This document shows, in pieces, positions 53,046-61,429 of a stretch of DNA of 64,000 bases; position 1 is the stretch's first letter, and the number at the start of each line of letters is the position of its first letter. The position numbers and the translations under genes were made by a program. Where the stretch lies: the NCBI RefSeq assembly GCF_016591715.1, contig NZ_AP024109.1, positions 5,580,001-5,644,000 on the forward strand. The letters are read 5' to 3'. The DNA comes from Mesorhizobium sp. J8 (GTDB taxonomy: Bacteria; Pseudomonadota; Alphaproteobacteria; Rhizobiales; Rhizobiaceae). The notes under the pieces were generated by a model. The model was not told where the DNA came from and made no database searches. It worked only from the letters and a program-made list of their open reading frames with translations.

Positions 53046-53870
53046 ATGATTTCCAGCATTGCCGAACTGATCTCGGACCGCATCGGGGCGATGCCGGCGG
53101 GCGAGCGCCGCGCGGCCCAGACGCTGATCGCCAACTATCCGCTGACCGGACTGAAGACGGTCGCCGAATTCTCGGCCGCGGCCGGCGTGTCCTCGCCGAC
53201 GATCCTGCGCTTCGTCGCAAGGCTCGGCTTCCAGAACTACCCCGAATTCCAGTCGGCGCTGCAGGACGAGTTGGCCGCGCAATTGCAATCGCCGGCTTCG
53301 CGCACGCTGGATCCTGGCTCGTCCGGCGGCGCCGTTTCGCCGATGCTCGAGGCGACGCTCGACAACATGCGCGAGACCTTCCGCCACCTTAGCGACAAAC
53401 AGCTCGCCGACATAGCCGCGCGGCTTGCCGAGCGGCGCGGCAAGACCTTCCTCATCGGCGGCCGTTTCACCGATCCGCTGGCACGCTACATGGCCGCCCA
53501 TCTCGCCATCATCCAGCCGGATGTCTATCACCTCGCCGGCCAGGAGAGCATCTGGCGCGACCGCCTGATCGACATGGGCAAGCGCGACGTTCTGGTGATC
53601 TTCGACATCCGCCGCTACCAGGAAAGTCTCGTCCGCTTCGCCGAGAAGGCGCATCATCGCGGCGTGCAGATCATCCTTTTCACCGACCAGTGGCTCTCGC
53701 CGATCGCCCGCTTCGCCCGCCATGTGATCGCCGGGCGCACCGCCGTGCCTTCGGCCTGGGATTCGTCGGCCGCTCTGTTCGTCGTCGCCGAAACCCTGAT
53801 CGGCGCCGTGACAAGGCAATTGGAAGCGGCCGGCGCCAAGCGCATCCGCGACCTGGAGAGCCTGCGTTAG
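53046..53870 (+). CDS. MurR/RpiR-family transcriptional regulator
   Basis: A 274-residue regulator. An N-terminal HTH_6 domain (TVAEFSAAAGVSSPTILRFVARLG) is followed by a SIS domain (KTFLIGGRFTDPLARYMA) that would bind a phosphosugar or related ligand. It is divergent from the leftward amine operon with a 146-bp shared control region, so it probably controls that operon. The ATG at 53046 has GGGGGA upstream; 52989 is an unlikely alternative. Confidence 0.93.
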   Translation: MISSIAELISDRIGAMPAGERRAAQTLIANYPLTGLKTVAEFSAAAGVSSPTILRFVARLGFQNYPEFQSALQDELAAQLQSPASRTLDPGSSGGAVSPMLEATLDNMRETFRHLSDKQLADIAARLAERRGKTFLIGGRFTDPLARYMAAHLAIIQPDVYHLAGQESIWRDRLIDMGKRDVLVIFDIRRYQESLVRFAEKAHHRGVQIILFTDQWLSPIARFARHVIAGRTAVPSAWDSSAALFVVAETLIGAVTRQLEAAGAKRIRDLESLR

Positions 53871-53975
53871 ACCATGTTCCCGAAAAGTGGGAACCGGTTT
53901 TCGGAGAAAGATCATGCTCCAACAAAGGGTTAGATCGTGAGCGCGATTCAACGAAACGCGCCATCACGATCTAGA
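53871..53975 (+). repeat. rhizobial palindromic intergenic element (family A), copy 2
   Basis: CGAAAAGTGGGAACCGGTTTTCG forms one hairpin-like unit, and TAGATCGTGA (53931-53940) pairs with TCACGATCTA (53964-53973) around GCGCG / CGCGC. It lies between the RpiR and GtrA genes, both ending toward it, and may act as a bidirectional terminator. The same core occurs at 4979-5120. Confidence 0.6.
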
Positions 53976-54052
53976 CGCTGCTTGGCCGCTTCGTCACAAG
54001 AAGCGTGAGCTGAAAGAAGCCGCGTATATCGACGCAAAGCCGGCCGAATAGG

Positions 54053-54460
54053 CTATTTCAGCAACCGGCCCTCGATCGACCAGCGCGCCGCCAGGAAGTT
54101 CAGCACGGCCGCAACCACGACGCCGATGATCTTGGCCGGCCACACGCCGATGGCCCCTGCCAGGGCAGCGATCGACAGGCTCGAAACGCCAAGCGAGATC
54201 AGCGCGCCCAGCGAGACGAAGCGCAGGAAGGAGTGGTGCAGCCGGATGCCGGGGTCCCGCTCGAAGGACCAGAAGCGGTTCGCCACGAAGGAGAAGAGCA
54301 CCGCGACGAACCACGCACAGACATTGGCGGCCAAAGCCGGCACCGCGAGCTTGAGCAGCAGGAAGAAGGCGGCGAGGTCGATACCGGTGTTGACCAGTCC
54401 GACCAAGGCGAAACGGACGATCTTGTTGCCGGTCGAACGCGGCGGCTGGCCGGCGCTCAT
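54053..54460 (-). CDS. GtrA-family membrane protein
   Basis: A 135-residue four-helix protein (first helix FALVGLVNTGIDLAAFFLLL) with the family motif ANRFWSFERD. GtrA proteins are proposed to flip polyprenyl-phosphate-linked sugars across the inner membrane. It is the last gene of the four-gene operon and is coupled to the deacetylase gene by an ATGA overlap. Confidence 0.9.
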   Translation of the reverse strand: MSAGQPPRSTGNKIVRFALVGLVNTGIDLAAFFLLLKLAVPALAANVCAWFVAVLFSFVANRFWSFERDPGIRLHHSFLRFVSLGALISLGVSSLSIAALAGAIGVWPAKIIGVVVAAVLNFLAARWSIEGRLLK

Positions 54461-55278
54461 GCCTTGCCGTCCATCACGCGCGCTCCGGCCTTGTCGAGGC
54501 TGGCGCCGAAATCGTCGGACCTCAGAACCGTGAACTCGACCTCGCGCACGCCTTGCATCGGGTCCCGCACCCGCAAAATGTCATCGACACGGCCCGGATG
54601 GCACATGAACAGACCTTGTTCGGGCAAGGTGTCGACCGCGCCGCGCAGCGTCACGGCGAATTTCTCCGGCTGTCGCCAGTCATAGATGCCGGAAAGCGGC
54701 GTCATGACGCTGAAGCCCGCCCGCCGCATCGCGCTGTTGAAGCCGGCGGCCAGAGCGGCGATCGCCGCGATCTTGGCCGCCGCTGCATCGAGGCCCGGAA
54801 GCCCGGGCGAGCCGCGCAGCGCCGGCTTGTGTGTGCTCCCCGCAAACCGAGCGAGCAACCAATTCCGCACGGCAGGAAGAAAATGCACATGCTGGTGTCC
54901 GTCGATATGGTCGGGCGGGCCAGCCAGCGCTTCGGTGAAGCGGTCGTATTGGGCATCGAGCTCGGCATGAATGTCCCGCTCCTCGATGCGCCCGCGCCGC
55001 ACCGGCAGCGCAAGGGCGGCGAGCCCGGGCAACTTTCCTTCCGGGGCCAGGCTGGACGAACCGGTCACCGCGATCTGATCGGTGAGGGTCAGGTGCAGTC
55101 CAATGGCCGCCCGTCGGCGGAACGGCCTGATGCGCGCTGCCGCCTCTTCCCATTCGGGAAAGCCGGTCATGCAGCTGGTCCCGGTCAGACGGCCGCGCTC
55201 GATGAGATCGAGGATCGCGCCCGACACCCCCGGCGCCAGGCCGTAGTCGTCGGCGATCAGGCGGATCGGCCTGGTCAT
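54457..55278 (-). CDS. ChbG/HpnK (YdjC)-family carbohydrate deacetylase
   Basis: A 273-residue YdjC-fold metal-dependent deacetylase. The metal and catalytic residues are visible: Asp pair in LIADDYGLAPG, His in GLHLTLTD and two His in DGHQHVHFLP. Family members remove acetyl from N-acetylhexosamines, including NaxD acting on undecaprenyl-phosphate-GalNAc. No signal peptide, so it acts on the cytoplasmic face. It is placed between a polyprenyl-phosphate glycosyltransferase gene and gtrA, with 4-bp overlaps to both. Confidence 0.9.
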   Translation of the reverse strand: MTRPIRLIADDYGLAPGVSGAILDLIERGRLTGTSCMTGFPEWEEAAARIRPFRRRAAIGLHLTLTDQIAVTGSSSLAPEGKLPGLAALALPVRRGRIEERDIHAELDAQYDRFTEALAGPPDHIDGHQHVHFLPAVRNWLLARFAGSTHKPALRGSPGLPGLDAAAAKIAAIAALAAGFNSAMRRAGFSVMTPLSGIYDWRQPEKFAVTLRGAVDTLPEQGLFMCHPGRVDDILRVRDPMQGVREVEFTVLRSDDFGASLDKAGARVMDGKA

Positions 55279-56243
55279 CTGTCGGGAGCAGCCTGCTCGG
55301 CGGCATTGCCATGCAGCACGTCGCGCACGATGTAGACGGGCCGGTCCTTGCTTTCGCTGAGCGTGACCCAGACATATTCGCCGATCAGGCCGAGCAGGGC
55401 CAGGTTGAGGCCGCCAAAAAGCACGACGGCGACCATGATGCTGGGATAGCCGGGCACGGCGATGCCGTAGAACAGGACTTCGAAGAGCACCTTCACGCCA
55501 TAGGCGAGACCGGCGAATGCCGTCAGCAATCCGATGAGGCTGATGACGCGCAGCGGGATCACGGAAAACGAGGTGAACCCTTCAAGCGAGAACGCGATCA
55601 GGTTGAACCTGGTCCATTTCGACGTGCCGCCGGCGCGGTTCTCCGGCGAGTAAAGCACCGCCTTCTGGCGGAAGCCGGCCCAGGCGAACAGGCCCTTGTT
55701 GAAACGCCGCTTGTCGCGCACGCTGGTCAAGGCGCGGGCCACCGCGCCGCGCATGACGCGGAAGTCTCCGGCATTTTCCGGGATATCGAAGCGCTGGCTG
55801 CTGTTGATCAACTTGTAGAACAGCCGCGCAAGCTGGCTGCGCCGCCAGCTCCCCTCGCGCCGGTCGTTCTGCGCATAGACCACGTCGATCTGCGGATTTT
55901 CGACCAGCTCGCCGATCATCTTGAGACTGATGTCCATGGAGTGCTGGAGATCGGAATCCATGATCAGGACCATGTCGCCGCGCGAATGGTCGAGGCCGGC
56001 GAGCACGGCCGCTTCCTTGCCGAAATTGCGGCTCAGCCGCACGATCTCCCAGGAACCCGACAACGCCGCGGCGAATGTCTCGGCGCTGCCGTCGCGGCTG
56101 CCGTCGTCGATGAGTATCTTGCGGACCGTCATGCCGAAGCGCTCCACCACGGCCGCTTCCAGCCTGTCGAGCAGCCCGACAAACGCGATGGCGGATTCGG
56201 CCTCGTTGAAGAACGGCGCGATGATGTCGAGCATCTCAGCCAT
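55275..56243 (-). CDS. GT2 polyprenyl-phosphate glycosyltransferase, GtrB/ArnC-like
   Basis: A 322-residue GT2 enzyme. The nucleotide-sugar site shows IDDGSRDGSAETF and the DxD-like DSDLQHSMD, and NFGKEAAVLAGL is typical of the dolichol-phosphate-mannose-synthase branch. Two C-terminal membrane helices (LRVISLIGLLTAFAGLAYG and VVLFGGLNLALLGLIGEYV) complete the GtrB/ArnC architecture. It would load a sugar from a nucleotide donor onto polyprenyl phosphate. It overlaps the GT87 gene by 8 bp. Confidence 0.92.
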   Translation of the reverse strand: MAEMLDIIAPFFNEAESAIAFVGLLDRLEAAVVERFGMTVRKILIDDGSRDGSAETFAAALSGSWEIVRLSRNFGKEAAVLAGLDHSRGDMVLIMDSDLQHSMDISLKMIGELVENPQIDVVYAQNDRREGSWRRSQLARLFYKLINSSQRFDIPENAGDFRVMRGAVARALTSVRDKRRFNKGLFAWAGFRQKAVLYSPENRAGGTSKWTRFNLIAFSLEGFTSFSVIPLRVISLIGLLTAFAGLAYGVKVLFEVLFYGIAVPGYPSIMVAVVLFGGLNLALLGLIGEYVWVTLSESKDRPVYIVRDVLHGNAAEQAAPDR

Positions 56244-57402
56244 GCGCGACGGCTCCGGCGGCAGGCACCTTGCGTCTATCTTGCGTCCAGAACCAGCCGA
56301 CTAGCACCAAGGCGACGACGCTGATGCTGACCGGCCGGAACCACGGGTGGAAAAGATCGTGCAGCCGGCCATCGATGCTGGTTAGTCCGGTGACGAAGAG
56401 GAGCGCCGCCAGCGACCAGAGCACGGCCCCGGCTCCCTTCTCCCGCCAAAGCAAGGCGATGGAGAGACCGGCAGGCACCGCCACCATGGCATAGGTGTTC
56501 TGCTCGACCCGCGGATTGAAGACGCACATGTAAAAAGCCGCCGTGAGGAAGATGGCGAGCCCGCTGGCGCCCGGATCCAGTCGACGGTCGAACTGAAGCA
56601 CCGCCCAAAGCGTAAGCAAACCGGCCACGACGCGCACGATCGTCGCCACGGATTCAGGGATCGGCATCCCAAGCCTCGTGAAAGGCGCTGTGAAATCGGC
56701 CGGGACGAAGGGCCCGGTCGGATCGACCGCCATCGAAGTCAGCATCCGGAAGAAATCGTGGTACTGGGCGTTGATATAGCCCGCGGACGCAAAGCCATAG
56801 GGGATGGCGAGCACGACAAGGACCGCCAACGCCAGCACCGGTATCAGCCTGGGACGCAGCGCTCCCGCCAGAAGCAGCATGATGATCGCCGTGGGCTTGG
56901 CGATGATCGCGAGCGATGCCCAGAAGAAGCATTCGGCCCGTCGCCCCTCGAGGGCCGACAACGTGAGGAACCAGCACGCCCCGGTGAGCAGGATCGTTGC
57001 CTGGCCGTTGCGAAGTGCTGCCAGCGACACCGGCAAGGCTAGGAAGAGCCCGAAGGACAGCAGCCATGTCTGCTCCTCGCCGCCAAGCTTGCGCACCTGG
57101 CGCATCGCGGCAAAGGTCAGGACGCCGAAGCCCAGCATGTGCCACAAAACATTGCCCAGATACGGCCCGAGCTTAAATAGCGGAGCATAGAGGACGGCGA
57201 AAGCGGGAGCGTAGAGGTATCCCATGGCGACTTCGACCTGATACAGCGGCTGGCCGCTCAGAAACGCTTCGCTGCCATGTCTATAGATATGGACCACCGA
57301 ACGCGTGGTGGGCGACCACAGCACCAGGCCAAGCACGACCAGAAACGACCCGACCCATAGCCAAAATCCCAAACGGTCGAAAACCGGCTTGGTTACCATC
57401 AT
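56236..57402 (-). CDS. GT87/DUF2029 membrane glycosyltransferase
   Basis: A 388-residue protein with ten or so membrane helices, of the GT87 (DUF2029, PimE-like) family that uses polyprenyl-phosphate-sugar donors in the periplasm. RHGSEAFLSGQPLYQ in the first outer loop is the family pattern. I could not align an Asp there with the catalytic Asp of PimE, so activity is not assured. First gene of the operon; adjacent ATGs at 57402 and 57399 are both possible. Confidence 0.82.
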   Translation of the reverse strand: MMVTKPVFDRLGFWLWVGSFLVVLGLVLWSPTTRSVVHIYRHGSEAFLSGQPLYQVEVAMGYLYAPAFAVLYAPLFKLGPYLGNVLWHMLGFGVLTFAAMRQVRKLGGEEQTWLLSFGLFLALPVSLAALRNGQATILLTGACWFLTLSALEGRRAECFFWASLAIIAKPTAIIMLLLAGALRPRLIPVLALAVLVVLAIPYGFASAGYINAQYHDFFRMLTSMAVDPTGPFVPADFTAPFTRLGMPIPESVATIVRVVAGLLTLWAVLQFDRRLDPGASGLAIFLTAAFYMCVFNPRVEQNTYAMVAVPAGLSIALLWREKGAGAVLWSLAALLFVTGLTSIDGRLHDLFHPWFRPVSISVVALVLVGWFWTQDRRKVPAAGAVAHG

Positions 57403-57628
57403 AGCGCACCCCGCATCCGGCCAGGACGGCTTTCCCATCGCCGCTTGGCCTCAAGCGCCGGCCAGATATCACAACGAAATGAAATAGAACATCCGAGTGT
57501 GGCTGGTACCGGCGCGACGGAAGGACGTTGGAACGGCGACATTTTTCCGCCGCCCCACCGTCGATCACGACTTTGTGCTCGAAGGCGGTGGCTCCGATCC
57601 GACCCGTTGCCATCGGCCGCCGGGTTGC

Positions 57629-58666
57629 TCAGGGTTTGATGAACACCTTTCCGTTGGGCTTGGCGAGCTCGGCCGGCAGCCGCGCCATCGCCTCGTCCAG
57701 CGGCACGACCGCCGTGACGTCGGTCGACCAGCGCCCGTCGGAAAATCGCTTCTGCGCTTCCAGGACCGCCGGACCCAGCCTGTCGCGGAATTGCCGCATC
57801 CATTCGGCCAGCCAGAAGCCCTCGACACGCTTGTGCTGGAAGATCAATTGACCGGGCTCGCGGATCACCGTCGGCTCGGCGTCGAGCCTTCCATAGACGA
57901 TCCAGCGCGCGCGCTTCGGCATGGCGGCGAAGATGGCGGACGCCAGCGGGCCGGTGACGGCGTCGAGGAAAATGCGTGGCTGCTCGGCCTTCATTGTCTC
58001 GCGCAGTGCCACCTCGAAATCCGCCGCCTTCTCTTTGAGCACATGGGCGGCGCCGAGCTTCTTCAACAACGGGATCTGCTCGTCGCGGCGCACGGTGACG
58101 ATCGGCCGGAAACCTTCTTCCTTCGCCAGCCCGACGATCAGCTTGCAGAGCTGGCTGGCGCCGGCCGTCATGACGAAAGCCTTTTCGCCTTCTTCCCTGA
58201 CGATGTCGAACATGGCCAGCGCCGTCAGCGGATTGACGATCATCGCCGCGCCATCCTCGTCGCGCACCGTATCGATGAGCGGGATGCAGGACGCCGCCTC
58301 GGCGACGGCATAGTCCGCCCAGGCGCCCCAGTTCGAGACGCCTGTGGCGAAGGCGACGCGCTTGCCCGCAAGGCTTTTTGCGTACGGGTCGTCGCCCGTG
58401 GCGACGACGATGCCGACGCCCTCGAAACCCGCCGGCCGACCCTTGACCCGCGGCTGGCCGTACTGGCCCTTGATGAAGGCGATGTCGGACGGATTGACCG
58501 AGGCGAGGCTGACCTTGATCAGCGCCTGTGTCGGCCCAGGTGCCGGCACGCCTATGTTGCCGGGCTGGAGGTAAGGCTCCATGGCTTCGAGCGCTGCCGT
58601 GGAAGGTGTCTTCGCATAGCCGTCGTCGACAAGCAGCAGGCCCCGCATTTGCGATGGAAGCGTCAT
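57629..58666 (-). CDS. zinc-type alcohol dehydrogenase / quinone oxidoreductase-like protein
   Basis: A 345-residue MDR-superfamily enzyme. An N-terminal GroES-like domain (PTQALIKVSLASVNPSDIAFIKG) precedes a Rossmann domain (AFVMTAGASQLCKLIVGLAKEEG). The Zn-binding residues of classical ADH are not visible, so a quinone/enoyl reductase type is likely. The start MTLPSQMRG is 5 bp after the acyl-CoA dehydrogenase stop. It likely handles an enoyl or quinone intermediate of that pathway. Confidence 0.88.
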   Translation of the reverse strand: MTLPSQMRGLLLVDDGYAKTPSTAALEAMEPYLQPGNIGVPAPGPTQALIKVSLASVNPSDIAFIKGQYGQPRVKGRPAGFEGVGIVVATGDDPYAKSLAGKRVAFATGVSNWGAWADYAVAEAASCIPLIDTVRDEDGAAMIVNPLTALAMFDIVREEGEKAFVMTAGASQLCKLIVGLAKEEGFRPIVTVRRDEQIPLLKKLGAAHVLKEKAADFEVALRETMKAEQPRIFLDAVTGPLASAIFAAMPKRARWIVYGRLDAEPTVIREPGQLIFQHKRVEGFWLAEWMRQFRDRLGPAVLEAQKRFSDGRWSTDVTAVVPLDEAMARLPAELAKPNGKVFIKP

Positions 58667-58671
58667 GGCCG

Positions 58672-59913
58672 TCAGACCTTTTCCTGCGTGTATTTCTTCA
58701 GCTCCGTGCGGGCCACCTGGCGTCGGTGCACGGCGTCCGGCCCGTCCGCGAGCCGCAATGTCCTCAGATGTGTCCAGGAGCGGGCGAGCGGCGTGTCTTG
58801 GCTGATGCCTTGCGCGCCGAACATCTGCACCGCCTCGTCGGTGACCTTCAGCGCGACGCGCGGCGCCACCACCTTGATCTGGCTGATCCAGGGCGCGGCC
58901 GCGCGGGCGTCTCCCTGGTCGATCATCCAAGCGGCCTTGAGGCACAAGAGCCGCGCCATCTCGATCTCCATGCGGCATTCGGCGATGATGTCGAAATTGG
59001 CGCCGAGCTTTGCCAATGACTGGCCGAAGGCCTCGCGCCGCACCGAGCGCTGGCAAAGCATCTCAAGCGCCATCTCCGCCTGGCCGATGGCGCGCATGCA
59101 GTGATGGATACGGCCGGGGCCGAGCCGTCCCTGCGCGATCTCGAAACCCCTGCCCTCGCCGAGGATCAGGTTCGCCGCCGGCACGCGTACATTCTCGAAT
59201 CTCAGATGCATATGGCCATGCGGCGCGTCGTCGTCGCCATAGACCTGCATCGGCCGCAATTTGGTGATGCCCTTGCTGTCGGCGGGCACCAGGATCATCG
59301 AATGCCGGCGATGCCGCGGTTCCTCGTCCGATCCGGTCTTGACCATGACGATATAGATGGTGCAGCGCGGATCGCCGGCGCCCGATGCCCACCATTTCTC
59401 GCCGTTGAGCACATAATCGTCGCCCTGACGCTCGCAGCGCATCGATATATTGGTGGCGTCCGATGACGCCACGTCCGGCTCGGTCATCAGATAGGCCGAA
59501 CGAATCTTGCCCTCGAGCAGCGGCTCCAGCCAATCGCGCTTGTGCGCATCCGAACCGTAGCGCTCCAGCACCTCCATGTTGCCGGTGTCGGGCGCCGAGC
59601 AGTTGAAGGTCTCGGCGCCGAGATGCGCCTTGCCCATCTCCTCCGCCAGATAGGCGTATTCGACGGTGGACAGGCCGTAGCCGCGCTGGGAATCGGTGAG
59701 CCAGAAGTTCCACAGGCCGCGTTCACGCGCCGTCTTCTTCAAGCCTTCCAGGATCTCCGTCTGCCTGGACGTGTAGGCCCAGCGGTCGCCGCCCTTGCCG
59801 ACTTCGGCAAGGAACTCTTCGCCGAGCGGGGCGATCTCGTCGCGCACCATCACCGCCACGCGCTGGTGGATCGGCCTCAGCCGCTCGGTCATCCCGAGAT
59901 TCATGTCCGCCAT
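58672..59913 (-). CDS. acyl-CoA dehydrogenase, ACAD10/11-like
   Basis: A 413-residue flavoprotein. N-domain GLWNFWLTDSQRGYGLSTVEYA, middle domain YLMTEPDVASSDATNI with FAD contacts, and C-domain RREAFGQSLAKLGANFDII and FGAQGISQDTPLAR. This sequence type matches the ACAD10/11 group, some of which act on 4-hydroxyacyl-CoA or its phosphate rather than as simple dehydrogenases. It is divergent from the SDR-MaoC-kinase arm with a 131-bp common promoter region. Confidence 0.9.
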   Translation of the reverse strand: MADMNLGMTERLRPIHQRVAVMVRDEIAPLGEEFLAEVGKGGDRWAYTSRQTEILEGLKKTARERGLWNFWLTDSQRGYGLSTVEYAYLAEEMGKAHLGAETFNCSAPDTGNMEVLERYGSDAHKRDWLEPLLEGKIRSAYLMTEPDVASSDATNISMRCERQGDDYVLNGEKWWASGAGDPRCTIYIVMVKTGSDEEPRHRRHSMILVPADSKGITKLRPMQVYGDDDAPHGHMHLRFENVRVPAANLILGEGRGFEIAQGRLGPGRIHHCMRAIGQAEMALEMLCQRSVRREAFGQSLAKLGANFDIIAECRMEIEMARLLCLKAAWMIDQGDARAAAPWISQIKVVAPRVALKVTDEAVQMFGAQGISQDTPLARSWTHLRTLRLADGPDAVHRRQVARTELKKYTQEKV

Positions 59914-60044
59914 CGCTTTAGCCTTTCCGAAGATAAATCTTTACCCGTGGCAAGGATGACCGTACTTCGGCTAGCGTTGTCAACGCGAGTCCTTGGGCGT
60001 GTCTTTCGGCGCGTCCCCGGCCGGGCAGGATGCGGAGAAACACG

Positions 60045-60860
60045 ATGAGCTATCTGGACAAGCTGTTCTCGGTCGCCGGCAAGACCGCGCTGGTGACGGG
60101 CGCGGCGACCGGCATCGGCCGCATGGTGGCGACCGGGCTGGTGCACGCCGGCGCTCATGTGATGATCGCCTCGCGCAAGGGCGAGGATTGCGCGAAAGTC
60201 GCCAACGAATTGAACGCGCTCGGCGGCTCCGGCCATGCCGAGGGCTTTGCCGGCGACGTGTCCAGCGAAGCGGGGATCGCTGCTTTGGTGGCTGAGGTCA
60301 AGGCGCGCACGGAGCGCCTGCATATTCTGGTCAACAATGCCGGCATTTCCTGGGGCGCGCCGCTGCAGGATTTCCCTTACCACGCCTGGGCCAAGGTGTT
60401 CGGCGTCAACGTCACCGCCGTCTTCCACCTGACCCGGGAGCTTTTGCCGCTGCTCGACGCGGCGGCAAGCGACGAGGACCCGGCCCGCGTGATCAATCTG
60501 GGCTCCGTGATGGGCACCCAGCCGTTGGCCGACGACGCCTATTCCTACACCGCCTCCAAGGCCGCCGTGCATCATTTGACGCGCACGCTGGCGATCGAGT
60601 TCGCCGCCCGCCGCATCACCGTCAACGCCTTTGCGCCGGGTCCTTTCCAGAGCCGCATGACAGCCTTTGCCACCGCGACCGAGGAGCAGGCGAAACATGT
60701 TGGTAACCATGTTCCGCTCGGTCGTATCGGCGTGGCGGATGACATTGCCGGCGCAACGCTTTATTTGTGCAGCCGTGCCGGAAGCTACGTCACCGGCGCC
60801 ATCCTGCCGATCGACGGCGGCCAGTCGGTGCAGCATGGAATGACTTTGTTCAAGGAATAG
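60045..60860 (+). CDS. short-chain dehydrogenase/reductase
   Basis: A 271-residue SDR. TGAATGIGRMVA cofactor site, NNAG in LVNNAGISWG, Ser in NLGSVMGTQP and Tyr-Lys in YSYTASKAAVHH. RhlG-like, likely a 3-ketoacyl-CoA or -ACP reductase. The ATG at 60045 has GGAG 8 nt upstream; ATG 60030 precedes that site. A small hairpin (CCCGATT / AATCGGG, 60862-60880) follows the stop, and the sequence TTCAAGGAATA is repeated around it. Confidence 0.9.
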   Translation: MSYLDKLFSVAGKTALVTGAATGIGRMVATGLVHAGAHVMIASRKGEDCAKVANELNALGGSGHAEGFAGDVSSEAGIAALVAEVKARTERLHILVNNAGISWGAPLQDFPYHAWAKVFGVNVTAVFHLTRELLPLLDAAASDEDPARVINLGSVMGTQPLADDAYSYTASKAAVHHLTRTLAIEFAARRITVNAFAPGPFQSRMTAFATATEEQAKHVGNHVPLGRIGVADDIAGATLYLCSRAGSYVTGAILPIDGGQSVQHGMTLFKE

Positions 60861-60949
60861 GCCCGATTGAAGGAATCGGGCGAGGTTCAAGGAATAAGGC
60901 GTCCGGTTCAAGAAATCGTAATCCGGGCGGGGGTGCGGAGGACATCAGC

Positions 60950-61429
60950 GTGGAACCGATCAGTCTCGATACGCTTCTGGCGAGCGTCGGCAAGGAGGTC
61001 GGCGTCTCGCCCTGGCGAACCGTCACGCAGCGCATGATCGACCAGTTCGCCGATGCGACCGACGACCACCAGTTCATTCATTGCGATCCTGAGCGCGCCA
61101 AGCGCGAGACCCCGTTCGGCGGCACCATCGCGCATGGCTTCCTGTCGCTGTCGCTCTTGTCGGCAATGACCTTCGAGACCATGCCGCCGATCGAAAACAC
61201 CAAGATGGGCGTCAACCATGGGTTCGACACGCTGCGCTTCCTGGCCCCGGTGAAGACCGGTTCTCGCATCCGCACCCGCTTCGTGCTGGCGGACGTCAAG
61301 GTGCGGCCGTCCGGCTGGGTGCAGACGGCGCATGACGTGACCATCGAGATCGAAGGTTCGAAGAAGCCGGCGCTGACGGCGCGCTGGCTGACCTTGACGC
61401 TGATCGAGCGTCAGCCCGAGAACGCATGA
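60950..61429 (+). CDS. MaoC-like dehydratase
   Basis: A 159-residue hot-dog-fold enoyl hydratase (R-specific). The catalytic Asp/His motif is in FADATDDHQFIHCD and the hydratase signature 2 in FGGTIAHGFLSLSLL. It would add or remove water on a 2-enoyl-CoA. The start is a GTG at 60950 with GGAGG 8 nt upstream; the upstream frame runs through the SDR gene and is not used. It overlaps the kinase gene by 4 bp. Confidence 0.92.
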   Translation: MEPISLDTLLASVGKEVGVSPWRTVTQRMIDQFADATDDHQFIHCDPERAKRETPFGGTIAHGFLSLSLLSAMTFETMPPIENTKMGVNHGFDTLRFLAPVKTGSRIRTRFVLADVKVRPSGWVQTAHDVTIEIEGSKKPALTARWLTLTLIERQPENA

